64,000 nt of DNA from Ochrobactrum teleogrylli (GTDB taxonomy: Bacteria > Pseudomonadota > Alphaproteobacteria > Rhizobiales > Rhizobiaceae): positions 1 through 64,000 of the forward strand of contig NZ_VEWL01000018.1 in NCBI RefSeq assembly GCF_006376685.1. Reading direction: 5' to 3'. Shown here piece after piece: positions 8,648 to 16,700 of the stretch; the stretch's first letter is position 1, and each line of letters opens with the position of its first letter. The position numbers were made by a program, and so were the translations under genes. The notes beneath the pieces are model-generated. The model saw only the letters and a list, made by a program, of their open reading frames with translations, made no database searches and was not told the DNA's origin.

Positions 8648-9304
8648 ATGGCTGATCTTCCGGACACACTCCTCTCAGGTTACAGAACCTTCATGACGGA
8701 GCATTTCGCACGGGAAACCGCGCGCTATCGCGAACTGGCGGAAAAAGGACAATCACCGGAAACTCTGGTTATTGCCTGCTGCGATTCCCGCGCTGCTCCC
8801 GAAACAATCTTCAACTCTGCGCCGGGCGAAATGTTTGTCCTGCGCAATGTTGCCAATCTCATTCCCCCTTACGAGCCTGACGGCGAGTTTCATGCGGCAT
8901 CGGCTGCGCTGGAATTTGCGGTGCAAAGCCTCAAGGTCAAGCACATCGTCGTCATGGGCCATGGACGCTGCGGCGGCATCAAGGCTGCGCTCGATACGGA
9001 AAGCGCGCCCCTGTCGCCCGGTGATTTCATCGGCAAGTGGATGAGCCTGATTGCACCTGCGGCTGAAGCCGTCAGCGGCAACAGCCTGATGACGCCGACC
9101 GAGCGTCAGACGGCGCTGGAGCGCATTTCCATCCGCTACTCTATCAATAATCTGCGCACGTTCCCCTGCGTCGATATCCTGGAGAAGAAGGGCAAGCTCA
9201 CCTTGCACGGCGCATGGTTCGATATTTCAACCGGCGAGCTTTGGGTCATGGACCAGCAGAGCGGCGACTTCAAACGCCCCGAAGCCGGTGAGCCTATTCT
9301 GTAA
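8648..9304 (+). CDS. Beta-class carbonic anhydrase
   Basis: 218 aa cytosolic zinc enzyme that interconverts CO2 and bicarbonate. The active-site set is visible: C45, D46 and R48 in CCDSRAAP, and H105 and C108 in GHGRCGG. The FVLRNVANLIPP substrate-cleft segment is also present. Length and motif spacing are standard for bacterial beta-CA. It is monocistronic: AT-rich foreign DNA lies upstream and a strong hairpin terminator directly downstream (9323-9352). Confidence 0.95.
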   Translation: MADLPDTLLSGYRTFMTEHFARETARYRELAEKGQSPETLVIACCDSRAAPETIFNSAPGEMFVLRNVANLIPPYEPDGEFHAASAALEFAVQSLKVKHIVVMGHGRCGGIKAALDTESAPLSPGDFIGKWMSLIAPAAEAVSGNSLMTPTERQTALERISIRYSINNLRTFPCVDILEKKGKLTLHGAWFDISTGELWVMDQQSGDFKRPEAGEPIL

Positions 9305-9322
9305 TTCCTGCCAGACGGCAAT

Positions 9323-9352
9323 AAAAAGCCCCGGTCCGACCGGGGCTTTTTT
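9323..9352. terminator. Bidirectional rho-independent terminator
   Basis: The inverted repeat AAAAGCCCCGGTC/GACCGGGGCTTTT has A and T tracts on both sides. It lies between the convergent carbonic anhydrase and lytic transglycosylase genes and can serve both. Confidence 0.85.
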
Positions 9353-9398
9353 GTTTCCAGACCGAGCGGAGCGCTTTGGCAGCGCTCCGTGATTTCTG

Positions 9399-10220
9399 TT
9401 AATTCCCGTCGATGGCCTTGCCCATGACGGCAATGGCGCGCTGGTAAACCTGCGCTGCGTTCCAGCCCTGGATCGCGCCGTAATTCGGCTCACCCGGCTG
9501 ATAGCCTGCACCACGGCTCCAGCCGTGACCGACCAGGAAGTTGGCAGTCGAGTGGAGAGCATCCGCCTTGTTCTTCAGGTCGAAATGGGCGCTGCCCGAA
9601 CCGCTGACGCCGTATTTCAGGACGTTTGCCGGCATGAACTGCGTCTGGCCGATTTCACCATGCATGGCGCCAACTGCCTGCGGGCTGAGATCGCCCTGAT
9701 CGACCAGCTTGAGAGCCGCATAAAGCTGACCGGTGAAATATTCGGTGCGGCGGCAGTCATAGGCCAGCGTTGCAACGGCTGAAATCGTGTGCTGCTTGCC
9801 CAGATAGTTGCCGAAGCCGGTTTCCATACCCCAGATCGCGATCAACGGACCGGCAGGAACGCCATAACGCTTTTCGATATTGGCGAAGAGAGCGGCGTTC
9901 TGCGCTTTCATGGCCTTGCCGCGCTTGATGATCGTATCCGCGCCGCGCTTCTTCATGAAGTCTTCAAAGGAGAGCTTGAAGCTCTTCTGGTTGCGGTCGG
10001 CATTGATGGTGGCCTGCGCATATTTGGTGTTGGCCAGCGCGCTGAGGCCCGCCTTGCCAACGCCGCGCGACGGCGCTTCCTTCAGGGTCTGCTGCAGCCA
10101 CGCATTGTAGCCGGCAGCATTGTTGCCGCATTGTGCGGCTTCAGCCGCGCCTGCACCCGCAAACATGCCTGCTGCAAGAACTGTCGCCGCCCAAATCCGG
10201 CCCTTGGCAGTCAACGCCAT
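9399..10220 (-). CDS. Lytic murein transglycosylase, MltB-like (SLT_2 type)
   Basis: 273 aa. A signal peptide (residues 1 to about 28, ending GAAEAA) directs it to the periplasm, with no lipobox, so it is soluble rather than lipid-anchored. The transglycosylase core has the GMETGFGNYLGK motif with catalytic glutamate E133, AVATLAYDCRR, and GAMHGEIGQTQFMPANVLKYGV. It cleaves the MurNAc-GlcNAc bond of peptidoglycan, forming 1,6-anhydro ends. It converges with the carbonic anhydrase gene. Confidence 0.9.
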   Translation of the reverse strand: MALTAKGRIWAATVLAAGMFAGAGAAEAAQCGNNAAGYNAWLQQTLKEAPSRGVGKAGLSALANTKYAQATINADRNQKSFKLSFEDFMKKRGADTIIKRGKAMKAQNAALFANIEKRYGVPAGPLIAIWGMETGFGNYLGKQHTISAVATLAYDCRRTEYFTGQLYAALKLVDQGDLSPQAVGAMHGEIGQTQFMPANVLKYGVSGSGSAHFDLKNKADALHSTANFLVGHGWSRGAGYQPGEPNYGAIQGWNAAQVYQRAIAVMGKAIDGN

Positions 10221-10366
10221 TCTTCTCTCCTTGTGAAGTGATCAGCTGTGAACTGTTTAGCGAAATTGATTCGCCTTATGCGGGAATTTGCCATTACCAC
10301 ACTGTATTGTCATCGGCGGATATGCGCTAAATTGGGTGAAAGAACGGCAATTTGACCGAGTTTTGC

Positions 10367-10395
10367 TTGACATTCGGCTCTTCGACGCCTAATCC
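10367..10395 (+). promoter_or_regulatory. Candidate sigma-70 promoter for ffh
   Basis: TTGACA at 10367-10372 is followed, after a 17-bp spacer, by TAATCC at 10390-10395. The -35 box is perfect and the -10 box is weak. It lies in the 380-bp gap between the divergent transglycosylase and ffh genes (10221-10600) and would leave a leader of about 200 nt. I see no RNA gene or other open frame of merit in that gap. Confidence 0.4.
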
Positions 10396-10600
10396 ACCCC
10401 TCAATCTATCCGCGATCTTCAGAACGCGAGCCACCGACCGGGACCCATTATGGTATAAAACGATCCCGGAGGTCCACATCCGACAGCGCGATGCGCCCTC
10501 GGGTGCTGTATCACTTTGGGTGCTTCTTGAACTGGCAGACACGCGGGACGATCTATCCCGGATGAAGCCTCCCGCCTATTCCCGGATATAAGGAAACGCG

Positions 10601-12172
10601 ATGTTTGAATCACTTCAGGAGCGTCTTGGCTCCATTCTGAACGGCCTCACCGGACGCGGCGCTCTCTCCGAAAGCGACGTGACGGCGGCGCTGCGCGAAG
10701 TGCGTCGTGCGCTCATCGAAGCCGACGTTTCGCTGGAAGTGGTTCGCTCCTTCACCGACCGCGTTCGTGAGAAGGCCGTCGGCGCTGAAATCCTGAAGAG
10801 CATCAAGCCCGGTCAGATGGTCGTCAAGATCGTCCATGACGAGCTTATCGAGATGCTCGGCACCGAAGGCGTTTCCATCGATCTCAACGCACCGGCACCG
10901 GTCGTCATCATGATGGTCGGCTTGCAGGGTTCGGGTAAGACGACCACCACCGGCAAGATCGCCAAGCGCCTCACCGAACGCCAGCGCAAGAAAGTGCTGA
11001 TGGCGTCGCTCGATACGCGCCGTCCAGCAGCGCAGGAGCAGCTTCGTCAGCTGGGCATCCAGACCAGCGTCGACACGCTGCCGATCATCGCCGGTCAGTC
11101 GCCGGTCGAAATAGCCAGGCGCGCCGTTCAGGCTGCAAAGCTCGGCGCCCATGACGTCGTCATTCTCGACACCGCAGGCCGCACGCATATCGACGAGCCA
11201 CTGATGGTGGAAATGGCGGATATCCGCAAGGCCGCCAATCCGCATGAAATCCTGCTCGTCGCCGACAGCCTGACCGGTCAGGATGCCGTCAATCTGGCGC
11301 GCAATTTCGATGAACGCGTCGGCATCACCGGTATCGTTCTGACCCGTATGGACGGTGACGGTCGCGGCGGCGCAGCGCTTTCGATGCGCGCCATCACCGG
11401 CAAGCCGATCAAGCTGATCGCCACCGGCGAAAAAATGGATGCGCTTGAGGAATTCTATCCGAAGCGCATCGCAGACCGTATTCTCGGCATGGGCGACATT
11501 GTTTCGCTCGTCGAAAAAGCTGCTGAAAACATCGACGCGGAAAAAGCCGCTGCGATGGCCAAGAAAATGCAGTCCGGCAAGTTCGATCTCAACGATCTCG
11601 CCGACCAGTTGGGCCAGATGAAGAAGCTCGGCGGCATGGGCGGCATCATGGGCATGATGCCCGGCATGGGCAAGATGAAGGATCAGGTTGCTGCAGCCGG
11701 TCTCGACGACAAGGTGTTCGACCGCCAGCTTGCCATTATCGGTTCCATGACCAAGGCTGAGCGCGCCAATCCGGACCTCTTGAAGCACAGCCGCAAGCAG
11801 CGCATCGCCAAGGGTTCCGGCACCAACGCCGCCGACATTAACAAGCTTCTCAAGATGCACCGCCAGATGGCCGACATGATGAAAGTCATGGGCAAGGGCA
11901 AAGGCGGAATGATGAAGCAGATGATGGGCGGTCTTGCCAGCAAGATGGGCCTTGGCGGTCTGGGTGGCGGCATGGGCGGCCTCGGCGGCATGCCGGATCT
12001 GTCGAAGATGGACCCGAAGCAGCTTGAGGCGCTTGCCAAGCAGGCGGAAGCAGCCGGTCTGACGAAAGGCGGCGGTTTGCCTGGGCTTTCGGGCGGCGGT
12101 CTTCCCGGTTTGGGCGGACCCAAGCTTCCGGGTCTCGGTGGCGGCCTTCCGGGTCTGCCGAAGAAAAAGTGA
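10601..12172 (+). CDS. ffh: Signal recognition particle GTPase Ffh
   Basis: 523 aa. With 4.5S RNA it forms the bacterial signal recognition particle, targeting nascent membrane proteins to FtsY. The N domain covers about 1-90. The G domain (about 95-295) has GLQGSGKTTTTGKIAKRL as P-loop, LDTAGRTHID, and TRMDGDGRGGAALS. The C-terminal M domain is rich in methionine (MGGIMGMMPGMGKMKD and KGGMMKQMMGG), the surface that binds signal sequences and RNA. The Gly/Leu/Pro-rich tail is long, as in Brucella relatives. The stop overlaps the region of the next start, indicating an operon with the chorismate mutase and rpsP. Confidence 0.97.
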   Translation: MFESLQERLGSILNGLTGRGALSESDVTAALREVRRALIEADVSLEVVRSFTDRVREKAVGAEILKSIKPGQMVVKIVHDELIEMLGTEGVSIDLNAPAPVVIMMVGLQGSGKTTTTGKIAKRLTERQRKKVLMASLDTRRPAAQEQLRQLGIQTSVDTLPIIAGQSPVEIARRAVQAAKLGAHDVVILDTAGRTHIDEPLMVEMADIRKAANPHEILLVADSLTGQDAVNLARNFDERVGITGIVLTRMDGDGRGGAALSMRAITGKPIKLIATGEKMDALEEFYPKRIADRILGMGDIVSLVEKAAENIDAEKAAAMAKKMQSGKFDLNDLADQLGQMKKLGGMGGIMGMMPGMGKMKDQVAAAGLDDKVFDRQLAIIGSMTKAERANPDLLKHSRKQRIAKGSGTNAADINKLLKMHRQMADMMKVMGKGKGGMMKQMMGGLASKMGLGGLGGGMGGLGGMPDLSKMDPKQLEALAKQAEAAGLTKGGGLPGLSGGGLPGLGGPKLPGLGGGLPGLPKKK

Positions 12173-12177
12173 GCATT

Positions 12178-12489
12178 ATGAGCGACGAACAGAACACTGC
12201 ACCCGCCGAACTTCTGTCACTGCGCGCCTCCATCGACAATATCGATGCGGCGCTGATCCATATGCTGGCTGAACGCTTCCGCTGCACAAAGGCAGTGGGC
12301 GTGCTGAAGGCCGAACGGGGCCTCGCCCCGGCTGACCCGGCTCGCGAAAAGCGTCAGGTCGAGCGTCTTCGCGCTTTGGCTGTCGATGCCCATCTCGACC
12401 CCGATTTCGCCGAAAAATTCCTGAACTTCATCGTGAAGGAAGTCATTCGGCATCATGAGCATGCCGCTGCCAACCACAGCGGAAAATAA
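12178..12489 (+). CDS. Chorismate mutase, AroQ class
   Basis: 103 aa from the ATG at 12178; a GTG at 12169 would overlap the ffh stop codon. It catalyses chorismate to prephenate, the branch toward phenylalanine and tyrosine. The all-helical AroQ fold shows LRASIDNIDAALIHMLAERF (helix 1 with the active-site Arg), KAVGVLKAERGLAPADPAREKRQVERL, and the C-terminal FLNFIVKEVIRHHE. No regulatory ACT domain is present. Its position between ffh and rpsP is a common alphaproteobacterial arrangement. Confidence 0.92.
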   Translation: MSDEQNTAPAELLSLRASIDNIDAALIHMLAERFRCTKAVGVLKAERGLAPADPAREKRQVERLRALAVDAHLDPDFAEKFLNFIVKEVIRHHEHAAANHSGK

Positions 12490-12579
12490 ATAGCCGATAA
12501 CGGCTCGATCCATTGCCCAGATGGGCAGAACAACCGATAGCCCGTCAGGGCCGAACAATTTGTCTAAAGGAAAGAAAAA

Positions 12580-12999
12580 ATGTCCCTCAAGATTCGTCTC
12601 GCCCGCGCTGGCTCCAAGAAGCGTCCTTACTACCACGTCGTTGTTGCCGACGTCCGCAGCCCGCGTGACGGCCGTTTCATCGAAACCGTTGGCGCATGGA
12701 ACCCGATGCTGGCCAAGGACGCTGAACGCGTAAAGCTCGACGCCGACCGCATCCAGCATTGGATCGCCCAGGGCGCACAGCCGACCGACCGCGTTCTGCG
12801 CTTCCTCGACCAGGCTGGCATTGCCAAGCGTCCGGCCCGCAGCAACCCGACCAAGGGTGAGCCGGGCAAGAAGGCTCAGGAGCGTATCGCTCTGGCCAAG
12901 CAGGCTGAAGAAGAAGCTGCTGCGAAGGCTGCAGAAGCTGCTGCTGCTGCCGCTGAAGCCGCAGCCGCTCCGGCTGAAGAAGCTGCTGCAAGCGAATAA
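12580..12999 (+). CDS. rpsP: 30S ribosomal protein bS16
   Basis: 139 aa. The N-terminal 80 residues are canonical S16 ([37 protein letters not shown]). The C-terminal extension, an Ala/Glu-rich helix from about residue 110, is typical of Rhizobiales and longer than the E. coli protein. A strong AAGGAAAG site lies just upstream of the ATG, as expected for a highly expressed ribosomal gene. A terminator follows at 13025, so rimM/trmD are not directly behind it here. Confidence 0.97.
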   Translation: MSLKIRLARAGSKKRPYYHVVVADVRSPRDGRFIETVGAWNPMLAKDAERVKLDADRIQHWIAQGAQPTDRVLRFLDQAGIAKRPARSNPTKGEPGKKAQERIALAKQAEEEAAAKAAEAAAAAAEAAAAPAEEAAASE

Positions 13000-13024
13000 T
13001 CTTTCGCGCAGTTTGCATTTTGAG

Positions 13025-13056
13025 AAAGCGGCGGAGCAATCCGCCGCTTTTCTTTT
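13025..13056 (+). terminator. Terminator of the ffh-rpsP operon
   Basis: An 11-bp perfect stem (AAAGCGGCGGA 13025-13035, TCCGCCGCTTT 13040-13050) with a GCAA loop is followed by TCTTTT. It separates rpsP from the convergent MarR-GNAT gene, whose stop lies at 13055. Confidence 0.85.
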
Positions 13057-14017
13057 ATGCGCTGGCCTTCATTTGTCCTTGAAGACTTGCCGTAAGGTCC
13101 AGTTCCCATATCTGACCGATCAGATCGACACCGAAGGAATGGTGTGGCGCTTCTTCGACAAGCTTAAATCCGGCGCGCTCGTAAAGACGCCGAGCGGCGG
13201 TCAGCACACTGTTCGTCCAGAGCGTGAGATGCTCATCACCGACAGCCCGCGCGCGCTCAATGCAGGCGTTGACGAGTTTCGCCCCCACACCTGCGCCCCG
13301 CGCATCCGGCTCGACATAGAGCAGGCGCAGCTTGCCAAGTCCGGGCTGACCGCCCTTGACCAGAAAGACTGAACCGACCACGCGACCGTCGAGTTCCGCC
13401 ACCCAGCCGGCATCATGGGCAGGGTCGAAATTTTCCGTGAAATCCGCAAGAATGCGGGCGACGAGCGCCTCATACTCATTGTTCCAGCCATATTCGCCGG
13501 TATAGAGGATGGCTTGGCGATGGATGATCCAGCCGAGATCGCCGGCTTTGAGATCACGCAATTGCACCTGCCCGGTTTGCCCCTCGTCGAAAACGCGCAT
13601 GATCGCTCCCGCTGCCGTCAGCAGATCGCGGCGGCGGTCGGGCTGTAAGCCATCCAGAAGTTCGCCCACTGCATCACAGGTATTGCGTTCCAGAGCGCTG
13701 AACGTCTTGCGGCCAGCTTCGGTCAGCAGAATGGGGCGGCTGCGCCCGCCATCCGGGTGCTGTTCCGTCTCGATCAGTCCGCGCTCGGTGAAGCGCTTCA
13801 ATGTTCTGCTGAGCTGGCCGCGATCAAGCCCCAACGCCCGCATGATGTCCGCCGCCGTCGGCGCGGTGCGGTTTGCGATCTCGTAGAGAATGCGCGCTTC
13901 GGTCAGGGTGAACGGGCTTTTGTCGAGATGCACGTTCAACAGGCCGAGACGACGCGTATAGGCTCGATTGAAGGCGCGCAATGCGCCAATGTCAGCCTGA
14001 TTGGTCGGTTCCGTCAT
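13055..14017 (-). CDS. MarR-type regulator fused to a GNAT acetyltransferase
   Basis: 320 aa with two domains. Residues about 5-145 form a winged-helix MarR domain (FTLTEARILYEIANR, ALGLDRGQLSRTLKRFTERGLIE, then the wing PDGGRSRPILLTEAG). Residues about 155-310 form a GNAT domain with the acetyl-CoA loop VEPDARGAGVGAKLVNACIERA. This fusion is a known bacterial architecture, but the acetylated substrate is unknown. A palindrome at 14075-14091, just upstream of the start, is probably its own operator. It is divergent from the lemA operon, so the operator may govern both directions. Confidence 0.88.
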   Translation of the reverse strand: MTEPTNQADIGALRAFNRAYTRRLGLLNVHLDKSPFTLTEARILYEIANRTAPTAADIMRALGLDRGQLSRTLKRFTERGLIETEQHPDGGRSRPILLTEAGRKTFSALERNTCDAVGELLDGLQPDRRRDLLTAAGAIMRVFDEGQTGQVQLRDLKAGDLGWIIHRQAILYTGEYGWNNEYEALVARILADFTENFDPAHDAGWVAELDGRVVGSVFLVKGGQPGLGKLRLLYVEPDARGAGVGAKLVNACIERARAVGDEHLTLWTNSVLTAARRLYERAGFKLVEEAPHHSFGVDLIGQIWELDLTASLQGQMKASA

Positions 14018-14074
14018 TGCTGCATACGCCGTGGTTCGGCGCCCCCCCTATGTTGACTCTATCAATATGCAAAT

Positions 14075-14091
14075 TGTTGACTAAGTCAACA
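14075..14091. promoter_or_regulatory. Palindromic operator upstream of the MarR-GNAT gene
   Basis: TGTTGAC-TAA-GTCAACA is a perfect 7-bp inverted repeat, and a further half site TGTTGACT occurs at 14051-14058. On the minus strand the TTGACT inside the palindrome can act as the -35 box, with an AT-rich -10 about 17 bp on. Binding would then block transcription, which suits autorepression by the adjacent MarR protein. Confidence 0.6.
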
Positions 14092-14253
14092 TATAACCGA
14101 TGCGCACACGCAGTCTCACCAAACGGGCTGGACGCTGCGCAAAATTACGCTATCTTGTTGATTTGACGGCTCGCATTTTCGTGAATGCGAATATTCGGGC
14201 CACGACATCCGTATTCGGGCGCTTGGCAAAGCGTCTTTTTTCAGGAGAAACCC

Positions 14254-14877
14254 ATGTCGGCTGCGACGGTTGCCTCTTCTTTCTCTTTCCGCCGTATTCT
14301 CATCGCCCTTGGTCTCACCGTTCTTGTTCCGCTGCTCTCCGCATGCGGTTTCAACACGATCCCGACCAATGAGGAAAAGGCCAAGGCCGCCTGGAGCGAG
14401 GTGCAGAACCAGTACCAGCGCCGCGCCGATCTCGTGCCCAATCTGGTCGAGACCGTGAAAGGCTATGCCGCCCACGAAAAGGAAACGCTGCAAGCGGTGA
14501 TCGATGCGCGCGCCAAGGCGACGCAGGTGCAGATCACGCCGGAAACGCTCAACAATCCTGAACTTTTCAAGCAGTTTCAGGACAATCAGGCCAACCTCAC
14601 CAGCGCCCTGTCGCGCCTGATGGTGGTGGTCGAGCGCTATCCGGACCTCAAGGCCAACCAGAATTTCCTTGCGCTGCAATCGCAGCTTGAAGGCACGGAA
14701 AACCGCATTGCCGTGGCACGCCGCGACTATATAGAGGCGGTTCGCGTCTACAACACCACGCTGCGGACCATGCCGACCATGATCTGGACCTGGATCTGGT
14801 ATCGCGACGCGCAACCGATGCAGACCTTCAGCGCCGACGCCGGCAGCCAGGCAGCACCGCAAGTCAAGTTTAACTGA
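14254..14877 (+). CDS. LemA family lipoprotein
   Basis: 207 aa from the ATG at 14254, which follows a strong AGGAGA site; upstream in-frame codons are probably not used. Residues 1 to about 31 form a lipoprotein signal ending LLSAC, with cysteine as the lipid anchor. The rest is the helical LemA domain (WSEVQNQYQRRADLVPNLVETVKGYAAHEKETL, YPDLKANQNFLALQSQLEGTENRIAVARRDY). Function is not established for the family. It heads a three-gene operon with two TPM-domain proteins, a widespread partnership thought to act at the envelope. Confidence 0.92.
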   Translation: MSAATVASSFSFRRILIALGLTVLVPLLSACGFNTIPTNEEKAKAAWSEVQNQYQRRADLVPNLVETVKGYAAHEKETLQAVIDARAKATQVQITPETLNNPELFKQFQDNQANLTSALSRLMVVVERYPDLKANQNFLALQSQLEGTENRIAVARRDYIEAVRVYNTTLRTMPTMIWTWIWYRDAQPMQTFSADAGSQAAPQVKFN

Positions 14878-14888
14878 CGGTCGCTTCC

Positions 14889-15773
14889 GTGGCGACGGGC
14901 GCAGCATTCCGGCATCGGCATCGCGGCCTTCACTGGCCGCGATACCTGTTTGCATGCCTGCTTCTGCTGTTTTCCGCTGTCCTGACCCTGCAACCAACCT
15001 CGGCTGCATGGGCGCAGGATACGGCACAGAAGGCCACACCGGCGCTGACCGGCCGTGTGGTGGACAATGCAGGCATCATCGATCCGGCTGAACGGCAGCA
15101 ACTGACCCAGAAACTGGCGGATTTCGAGGCTAAATCCTCCGATCAGGTGGTGGTGGTGACGGTGCCGAGCCTCAATGGCGAGGACATCGAATCCTATTCA
15201 AACCGCCTGTTCCGCAGCTGGGCTCTCGGGCAGAAGCAGGAAAACAACGGCATACTGCTCGTTGTCGCCCCGAACGACCGCAAAGTCCGCATTGAGGTCG
15301 GCTACGGGCTTGAAGGCACCATGACCGATGCGCTGTCGAGCGTCATCATCAACGGCGCCATCATTCCAGCCTTCCGCACCGGCGACTATAGTGGCGGCAT
15401 CGTGCAGGGCGTGGACGGCATTCTCTCCGTTCTCTCCGGCGACGCCGCCGAACTGGAAGCGCGCGCCAAGCGTAATGCGCAAACCAGTAGTAACGATGTA
15501 GACTGGGTTGCGGTCATCTTCATCACCTTCTGGTGTCTGATTTTCTTTGGCGGGTTCGGCTTCGCAGTGCTTGCCCCGATCTTCGGACGCAAGCTCGGCC
15601 CCGGACGCTATGAATGGCTGGGTATGACGCTGAACACCAATTCAAGCGGCAGTTCCGGCGGTCGCGGCGGCGGCTGGGGTGGTGGCGGTGGTTGGTCATC
15701 CGGCGGCGGCGGTGGCGGCTTTGGCGGGGGCGGCGGCTCATCGGGGGGCGGCGGCGCCTCTGGAAGCTGGTAG
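14889..15773 (+). CDS. YgcG-like TPM domain membrane protein
   Basis: 294 aa starting at GTG 14889, 11 bp after lemA. A cleavable or anchoring N-terminal hydrophobic segment (about 20-42) precedes the TPM domain (about 55-195: GRVVDNAGIIDPAERQQL, DQVVVVTVPSLNG, NNGILLVVAPNDRKVRIEVGYGLEG). One transmembrane helix follows (about 205-230), and the protein ends in a Gly/Ser-rich tail. This is the classic YgcG layout, with the TPM domain in the periplasm. The biochemical role is uncertain. Confidence 0.9.
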   Translation: MATGAAFRHRHRGLHWPRYLFACLLLLFSAVLTLQPTSAAWAQDTAQKATPALTGRVVDNAGIIDPAERQQLTQKLADFEAKSSDQVVVVTVPSLNGEDIESYSNRLFRSWALGQKQENNGILLVVAPNDRKVRIEVGYGLEGTMTDALSSVIINGAIIPAFRTGDYSGGIVQGVDGILSVLSGDAAELEARAKRNAQTSSNDVDWVAVIFITFWCLIFFGGFGFAVLAPIFGRKLGPGRYEWLGMTLNTNSSGSSGGRGGGWGGGGGWSSGGGGGGFGGGGGSSGGGGASGSW

Positions 15774-15785
15774 GGAGAGGTAGCG

Positions 15786-16427
15786 ATGAAGCACCATACG
15801 CTGATCGGCGCCGAAGACCATGCTCGCATCGCTGACGCTATTCGTCACGCGGAAGCAGGCACCAGTGGCGAAATCTATGCGGTGCTGGCGCGCAGCAGCG
15901 ACGACTATTTCTTTGCAGCTGGCTTTGTCGCAACCTGCGGCATCCTGCTTGCTTCGGTGATCGCAGCCTGCCTCGCCCATTGGTATTGGTTTGATATCAG
16001 CCTGCCGATGTTCGGCCTGTCCATTCTCGCCGCTTTCATTTCGGCCATGCTTGTTCTCTGGCTGCTACCATCGATCCGCATGTTGCTGGTGCCTCGCCGC
16101 ATCCGCTACAAGCGCGCCCATCTCAATGCGCTGCAACAGTTTCTGGCCCGCAATGTCCACATCACCGAAAACCGCACCGGCATTCTGCTGTTTGTTTCCA
16201 TGGCCGAGCATTATGCCGAAGTGATTGCCGATGCAGGCATCCATGCCCGTGTTGAGCAAGACGAATGGAACGCCATTGTCGCGACGCTGATCCATCACGC
16301 ATCGCGGTCGCAAATGGCGGAGGGCTTCGTCACGGCGATTGGTCAGGCTGGCACGTTGCTGGAAAAGCACTTCCCCGCAGGCGCCGATAATATGAACGAA
16401 TTGGACGATCATCTGATCGAGCTCTGA
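15786..16427 (+). CDS. Second TPM domain membrane protein
   Basis: 213 aa. The N-terminal part matches the start of a TPM domain (AIRHAEAGTSGEIYAVLARSSDDY). Two transmembrane helices follow (about 42-65 and 72-96). The remainder of the domain continues after them (NRTGILLFVSMAEHYAEVIADAGI, EGFVTAIGQAGTLLEKHFP). The TPM fold is thus interrupted by a membrane hairpin, as in other partner proteins of the LemA/YgcG operon. It starts 12 bp after the previous gene and ends the operon. Confidence 0.85.
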   Translation: MKHHTLIGAEDHARIADAIRHAEAGTSGEIYAVLARSSDDYFFAAGFVATCGILLASVIAACLAHWYWFDISLPMFGLSILAAFISAMLVLWLLPSIRMLLVPRRIRYKRAHLNALQQFLARNVHITENRTGILLFVSMAEHYAEVIADAGIHARVEQDEWNAIVATLIHHASRSQMAEGFVTAIGQAGTLLEKHFPAGADNMNELDDHLIEL

Positions 16428-16510
16428 CAGCGCCAGCATCTCAGAATCATCTACGACTTTGGTCTGAATTGTGGCAATTCCGCCGTCGGCTGACGCCAAT
16501 TTTTAGCGCG

Positions 16511-16533
16511 CCGGGAATTTCCCCGGTATTTTT
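16511..16533 (+). terminator. Probable terminator of the lemA/TPM operon
   Basis: A short stem (CCGGG 16511-16515, CCCGG 16522-16526) is followed by TATTTTT. It is modest in strength but correctly placed between the operon and the glutamate dehydrogenase gene. The rest of the 270-bp gap is AT-rich and presumably holds the dehydrogenase promoter. Confidence 0.5.
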
Positions 16534-16700
16534 AGAAAAATCGCCCAAAGTTTTCGATATTTTATTCCAAATTAAATGGATTAGATGCCATTTTTCTGAC
16601 TTTTCAGGATTTTTTTCGATAGTCGCAGCAATTTGTCATCGAAAGAAATGTCTGATCTGCTAGTTTGGCGCGCATTGCCATCATGACAGGAGTATCCGAC

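Noticed and set aside
10610-11860. 416-codon minus-strand open frame
   Set aside because: It is antisense to ffh and histidine-rich in the way typical of reverse frames of GC-rich genes.
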